Source: Candidatus Methylopumilus rimovensis
GTDB lineage: Bacteria; Pseudomonadota; Gammaproteobacteria; Burkholderiales; Methylophilaceae
Length of the DNA stretch: 64,000 bases
Assembly (NCBI RefSeq): GCF_006364615.1
Contig: NZ_CP040986.1
Coordinates: 558,001 to 622,000, forward strand
Reading direction: 5' to 3'
Part shown: positions 59,820 through 64,000 of the stretch, piece by piece
Layout of the letters: each line of letters begins with the position of its first letter
Numbering within the stretch: the stretch's first letter is position 1
Notes under the pieces: generated by a model
Database searches by the model: none
The model's input: only the letters and a program-made list of their open reading frames with translations
What the model was told of the DNA's origin: nothing
Made by a program: the position numbers and the translations under genes

Positions 59820-60794
59820 ATGGCAGTTAGAAAAAAGACAGAAAAGAAACCAATAGAACATTGGGAAAGAGAAGCGTTAGAAAAAATCGCACTTTCAGCT
59901 TTAGGTGAGCAAAGAATTGCTAGGCGCTGGAGTATTTTTTTTAAATCGATTACATTTTTTTATCTCTTTGTGCTTTTATTTTTGGCATTTGGTGCGATGC
60001 ACACAAAAGGTGGCTCAGGCAATCATACCGCGTTGATTGAAATTAATGGTGTCATTGGTGAGAAAGATGAAGTTAATGCAAAAGACTTTTTTGAAAGTAT
60101 ACAGAGGGCTTATGATAGCCGTGGTACAAGGGGCATTGTTCTAAAAATTAACAGTCCTGGAGGGAGTCCAGTTCAATCCGGGATGATTAATGACGAAATT
60201 AAGCGGCAAAAAAAATTACATCCACATATTCCCGTTTATGCAGTAGTAGAAGATATTTGCGCTTCAGGAGGCTATTACATTGCTGTAGCTGCGGATCAAA
60301 TTTTTGTTGATAAAGCTAGTATCGTTGGCTCAATTGGCGTCTTAATGGATGGCTTTGGCTTTACAGATACTTTGAAAAAAGTTGGTATTGAAAGACGGCT
60401 TATGACAGCAGGGTCGAACAAAGCCATGCTTGATCCTTTTTCACCAATCAATCCAAAACAACAAGCTTTTGTTCAAGAAATGTTAAATGAAGTTCATCAG
60501 CAATTTATTGTGGTAGTTAAAGAAGGGCGTGGAAATCGCCTTAAGGAATCACCAGATACATTTAGCGGACTTTTTTGGAATGGTGAATCTGCTGTCAAAC
60601 TTGGTTTAGCTGATGGTTTTGGAAATTATGATTATGTTGCTCGTGAAATAATTAAGGCTGAAGAGGTGGTTGATTTTACGACATACGAAGGTTTTGCTGA
60701 TCGTTTTGCTCGTAAATTTGGAGCAAGTTTAGGATCTTCTATGAATGAATCTTTAAGGACCGCCATACTTAATCAAAAATTAATTATTAAATAA
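59820..60794 (+). CDS. sppA: signal peptide peptidase SppA-type S49 protease
   Basis: Membrane-anchored serine protease that degrades leftover signal peptides. The 324-aa short form has one N-terminal helix (about residues 44-64). The nucleophile Ser lies in EDICASGGYYIAVAADQI and the catalytic Lys probably in AGSNKAMLDPFSPI. INSPGGSPVQSG marks the oxyanion region. It is the last gene of the rluC operon and converges on pgi with ten bases between. Confidence 0.91.
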   Translation: MAVRKKTEKKPIEHWEREALEKIALSALGEQRIARRWSIFFKSITFFYLFVLLFLAFGAMHTKGGSGNHTALIEINGVIGEKDEVNAKDFFESIQRAYDSRGTRGIVLKINSPGGSPVQSGMINDEIKRQKKLHPHIPVYAVVEDICASGGYYIAVAADQIFVDKASIVGSIGVLMDGFGFTDTLKKVGIERRLMTAGSNKAMLDPFSPINPKQQAFVQEMLNEVHQQFIVVVKEGRGNRLKESPDTFSGLFWNGESAVKLGLADGFGNYDYVAREIIKAEEVVDFTTYEGFADRFARKFGASLGSSMNESLRTAILNQKLIIK

Positions 60795-60804
60795 AATCAA
60801 TAAC

Positions 60805-62457
60805 TTATTGATATTTTTTAATGTAATTAATTAATCCATTTGTAGAGCTATCAAAGTTATCTGTAAGTGTTTTTTCAGATAATTTAGGTAAAACTTGTTT
60901 TGCAATCTGTTTGCCGTATTCCACGCCCCATTGATCAAATGAATTGATATTCCAGATGATTCCCTGGGTAAAAATTTTATGTTCATACATTGCAATAATT
61001 TGACCTAAGGTATTTGGACTTAATTTTGGGAAAAGTATGGAAGAGGTTGGTCGATTACCTTCAAATGTCTTTTGTGGAATAAAGCTTTCAATATCTTCAC
61101 CTTCATAACCCTGTTTTTCAATTTCGGCGCGAGCCTCATCATATGTTTTTCCTAGCATCAAAGATTGTGTTTGCGCGATAAAGTTTGAAAGTAAAATTTT
61201 ATGATGCTCATTACCGTCTTTACCTATTGCGTATTGAGATTCAATCGGCATGATAAAGTCTGCAGGAACAATCTCAGTGCCTTGATGAAGCAGTTGATAG
61301 AAAGCGTGCTGACCATTAGTACCCACTTCGCCCCAAATAACTGGGCCTGTATGAAAATCAATGTGCTCGCCATCTCGATTGATAAATTTACCGTTACTTT
61401 CCATATCGGCTTGTTGAAGATAAGGCGCTAATTTAGATAAGCCTTGATCATAAGCTAAGATTGCATGGGTTGGAAAATTAAAGAAATTAATGTACCAGAC
61501 ACCTAATAACCCCATCATCATCGGAATATTTTGTTCTATTGGCGCTGTTTTGAAATGCTCATCCATTTCAAAACCACCTTTGAGCAACTCTTCGAATCCA
61601 TCCATACCAATATAAAGCGCAATAGAAAGCCCAATTGCTGACCAAAGGGAGTAGCGTCCCCCTACCCAGTCCCAAAACTCAAACATATTTTCTGTGTCGA
61701 TACCAAATTGCGATACAGCATGTTGATTTGTTGATAATGCAACAAAATGTTTTGTAATATGTTGGTTGTCTTTTGCTGCTTTAAGGAACCAATCCCTTGC
61801 GGAAAAAGCATTGGTCATTGTTTCTTGCGTTGTAAATGTTTTGGAAGCGACAATAAAAAGCGTTGTTTCTGGATTACATTTTTCTAAGGCCTGATAGAGA
61901 TCAGCACCATCCACGTTAGATACAAAATAAGGTGTAATGGTTTTTGAACCATAAGCTTTTAATGCCTGACAAACCATGGCAGGACCAAGATCAGAACCAC
62001 CTATACCGATATTAATGACACTCGTAATTGCTTTACCAGTAAAACCTTTCCATTGACCTGACCTTACTTCTTCACTAAAACGACGCATTTTTTTGAGTAC
62101 ATTTTTAATCTTTGGCATAACGTCTTCACCATCCGAAATGATAGATGAGTGGTTTTGATTGCGAAGAGCCGTGTGAAGAACTGCGCGATGTTCGGTGGAG
62201 TTTATTTTTTCACCTTCAAACATCCGATTTCGCCAACCCTCAACATCAGCTTCTTTTGCAAGCTTAACTAAAAGATTAATTGTTTCTTTAGAAATGCGAT
62301 GTTTTGAATAATCTAGAAGTAAATCATTAAATTGAATATGAAATTGATTAAAACGATCGGGGTCTGATTTAAACATCTCGCGAAGTGAGATGGATTCGAT
62401 ATCTTTTTTATTTTGATTTAGAGATTGCCAGATGGGCGATTGATTAATTTGCGACAT
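60805..62457 (-). CDS. pgi: glucose-6-phosphate isomerase
   Basis: Interconverts glucose-6-phosphate and fructose-6-phosphate. In an RuMP methylotroph it takes Hpi product towards the 6-phosphogluconate branches of the pathway. The 550-aa protein shows NIGIGGSDLGPAMVCQAL, the PGI signature VGGRYSLWSAIGLSIAL, and VIWGEVGTNGQHAFYQLLHQGT with active-site Glu and His. The length matches bacterial Pgi. Confidence 0.96.
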   Translation of the reverse strand: MSQINQSPIWQSLNQNKKDIESISLREMFKSDPDRFNQFHIQFNDLLLDYSKHRISKETINLLVKLAKEADVEGWRNRMFEGEKINSTEHRAVLHTALRNQNHSSIISDGEDVMPKIKNVLKKMRRFSEEVRSGQWKGFTGKAITSVINIGIGGSDLGPAMVCQALKAYGSKTITPYFVSNVDGADLYQALEKCNPETTLFIVASKTFTTQETMTNAFSARDWFLKAAKDNQHITKHFVALSTNQHAVSQFGIDTENMFEFWDWVGGRYSLWSAIGLSIALYIGMDGFEELLKGGFEMDEHFKTAPIEQNIPMMMGLLGVWYINFFNFPTHAILAYDQGLSKLAPYLQQADMESNGKFINRDGEHIDFHTGPVIWGEVGTNGQHAFYQLLHQGTEIVPADFIMPIESQYAIGKDGNEHHKILLSNFIAQTQSLMLGKTYDEARAEIEKQGYEGEDIESFIPQKTFEGNRPTSSILFPKLSPNTLGQIIAMYEHKIFTQGIIWNINSFDQWGVEYGKQIAKQVLPKLSEKTLTDNFDSSTNGLINYIKKYQ

Positions 62458-62527
62458 GTATAACGTTCAATTTAAGGATTTAATAATGAAAAATTTAATT
62501 TAACTTCACATTATAGCAAAGACATAC

Positions 62528-63601
62528 TTAATTTATATGAAAATTATGTTGTGCGAGAGCCCATGTTATATGCTCCTTAACGAGTGCAGAGGCTTCTTGA
62601 TATTTGCTTTTAAGTGCATTCACAATAATTTCAGATGTTTTGGCATTGCCGAGTCCTATTGCAACATTCCTCAACCATTGATCATAGCCTATGCGAAGAA
62701 TTGCGCTACCTTCCATGTTTTCTAAAAATTCTGCTTCAGTCCATAAAAAACATTCTACGAGTTCTATATCATCTAAACCATGCCTTACCTTAAAGTCATC
62801 TTCTTTGGAGATTTGACCAAACTTATTCCAGGGGCAATATAATTGACAGTCGTCACAACCATACACACGATTGCCAATTTGTTTGCGATATTCCATGGGT
62901 ATTGAGGACTTATGTTCAATGGTGAGATAAGAAATGCATTTTCTTGCATCGAGTTTATAGGGCCCTATAATAGCCTTGGTTGGACATACATCCATACAGC
63001 TTGTGCAAGTACCACAATGATTTTCGACTTTTTTATCAATAGGCAAAGGTAAGTTAATATAAATTTCACCTAGAAAGAACCAGGAGCCATGCTCTTTATT
63101 AATAAGTAGAGTATGTTTTCCTCTCCAACCAAGCCCAGATTTCTCAGCAAGCTCAACCTCCATCACTGGAGCGCTATCTGTAAATAACCTAAATTGAAAA
63201 GCGTGATCTAAAGCTTTATGTGCTTCTTTTTGAATTTTTTCTGAAAGCTTTTTTAGCTTTGCACGCATTACTTTATGATAATCACGACCTAAAGCGTAAC
63301 GTGAAATGAACGCTTTTTGACTATCCTGCAAAATAGTTTCTGAATTTTGCGAATGAGGAAAATAGTTAAGTCTAGCTGTGATAATTCGAATAGTATGAGG
63401 TACTAGCTCTTCTGGCTTATATCGCCGAGAACCATGTTTTACCATATAATGCATTTCACCATGGAACCCTTGTTTAATCCATTCTAGATAATGATCTTTA
63501 GTATGATTGAGATCTATATCAGCGATGCCAATTTGATCAAAACCAAATTCTCGGCCCCAGCCTTTAATTTGCAATGCTAATTGATCCCAAATTTCTGTCA
63601 T
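62528..63601 (-). CDS. queG: epoxyqueuosine reductase QueG
   Basis: Cobalamin- and Fe-S-dependent last step of queuosine synthesis in tRNA wobble position 34. The 357-aa protein carries two [4Fe-4S] motifs, CGTCTSCMDVCPTKAI and CDDCQLYCPWNKFG (about residues 196-265). The N-terminal cobalamin-binding domain begins WGREFGFDQIGIADIDL, and a C-terminal HEAT-like segment contains RNVAIGLGNAK. It is divergent from tsaE, the conserved pair. Its presence predicts cobalamin uptake or synthesis. Confidence 0.96.
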   Translation of the reverse strand: MTEIWDQLALQIKGWGREFGFDQIGIADIDLNHTKDHYLEWIKQGFHGEMHYMVKHGSRRYKPEELVPHTIRIITARLNYFPHSQNSETILQDSQKAFISRYALGRDYHKVMRAKLKKLSEKIQKEAHKALDHAFQFRLFTDSAPVMEVELAEKSGLGWRGKHTLLINKEHGSWFFLGEIYINLPLPIDKKVENHCGTCTSCMDVCPTKAIIGPYKLDARKCISYLTIEHKSSIPMEYRKQIGNRVYGCDDCQLYCPWNKFGQISKEDDFKVRHGLDDIELVECFLWTEAEFLENMEGSAILRIGYDQWLRNVAIGLGNAKTSEIIVNALKSKYQEASALVKEHITWALAQHNFHIN

Positions 63602-63632
63602 GTTTTAATTATTTTTTATATAAATTGTATCT

Positions 63633-64000
63633 ATGATGTTTGATTCTAATTATGACTTAAAAGATGAAAGTGAAACACTTCGTTTGGCGGAAAGTATGGC
63701 AAGTCATTTATTTCCTGGAATGAATTTATATTTAAAAGGTGAATTGGGTTCTGGCAAAACGACATTTGTTAGAGGTGTTCTCCGAGGACTTGGTTATCAA
63801 GATAAAGTTAAAAGTCCGACTTATACGCTCGTGGAGCCTTATAGTTTAGAAAAATTTACTATTTACCACTTTGATCTCTACCGCTTCAAAGATGAAACTG
63901 AATGGGATGATGCTGGATTTAGAGAGTACTTTAATAATACTTCTATTTGCTTGGTTGAATGGCCAGAAAAAGCAGGGCATATTCTTCCCAAACCTGACAT
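63633..64000 (+). CDS. tsaE: tRNA threonylcarbamoyladenosine ATPase TsaE (3' end cut by window edge)
   Basis: P-loop ATPase of the t6A37 tRNA modification complex with TsaB and TsaD. The frame opens with ATGATG at 63633 and runs to the window end without a stop. Walker A is GELGSGKTTFVRG (about residues 38-50). VKSPTYTLVEPY, HFDLYRFKD and VEWPEKAG are TsaE signatures. About 122 residues are visible; E. coli's is 153. Divergent from queG with only 31 nt between. Confidence 0.95.
   Translation, partial: MMFDSNYDLKDESETLRLAESMASHLFPGMNLYLKGELGSGKTTFVRGVLRGLGYQDKVKSPTYTLVEPYSLEKFTIYHFDLYRFKDETEWDDAGFREYFNNTSICLVEWPEKAGHILPKPD

Overview
The window is a gene-dense, AT-rich stretch of a proteobacterial chromosome with short spacers and many ATGA/TAATG start-stop overlaps. 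Several gene neighbourhoods are typical of Betaproteobacteria: hfq-hflX-hflK-hflC-DUF2065-hisZ-purA, deaminase-ubiG-gph, and tig-clpP-clpX-lon. 3-Hexulose-6-phosphate synthase and 6-phospho-3-hexuloisomerase next to transaldolase point to a ribulose-monophosphate methylotroph. With the low GC and compact layout, the best guess is a streamlined Methylophilaceae member (Ca. Methylopumilus / OM43 type). The family is inferred from gene content; no database search was possible.

Layout: 1-780 is the 3' part of a ZIP metal transporter. 780-12347 (+) carries rimO, gltX, hfq, hflX, hflK, hflC, a DUF2065 protein, hisZ, purA, a TRZ/ATZ deaminase, ubiG and gph. 12344-17033 (-) carries recR, ybaB, dnaX, the SRP 4.5S RNA, a DUF779 protein and an aldehyde dehydrogenase. 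17238-21511 (+) has tRNA-Ser, acnB and a class I fumarase. 21515-22643 holds a divergent pair: an unknown exported protein and a glutathione peroxidase. 22650-28688 is a central-carbon block: ppsR and ppsA (-), then tal, hps and hpi (+). pabB follows, then a three-gene RND efflux operon (30213-35797, -). From tRNA-Leu onward come tig, clpP, clpX, lon, tRNA-Val, tRNA-Asp and ppiD (+). 44028-50446 (-) holds fabI, an Opp/Dpp-type permease pair with its binding protein but no ATPases, mltD and gloB. The rest holds a YafS-like protein, rnhA, dnaQ, queD, an M48 protease, orn, crcB, rne, rluC, a HAD phosphatase, a Rieske protein, sppA, pgi, queG and the 5' part of tsaE.

How it fits together: Hps and Hpi fix formaldehyde onto ribulose-5-phosphate and give fructose-6-phosphate; transaldolase and Pgi rearrange the sugar phosphates; PpsA under PpsR control links pyruvate back to PEP; AcnB and fumarase serve a TCA route. 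Much of the remainder is protein and RNA quality control (Hfq, HflKC, ClpXP, Lon, trigger factor, PpiD, RNase E, Orn) and translation accuracy (RimO, GltX, QueD, QueG, TsaE, tRNAs).

No CRISPR array, insertion sequence, prophage or integrase was seen. The most notable signals are regulatory or recoding: a ten-A run in dnaX just after the clamp-loader core, with stop codons directly behind it in both other frames; a near-consensus promoter for hps inside an inverted repeat; a terminator between hps and hpi; stacked hairpins in the rne leader, one holding the Shine-Dalgarno; and a CusA-like pump that appears to lack the CusA methionine triad.
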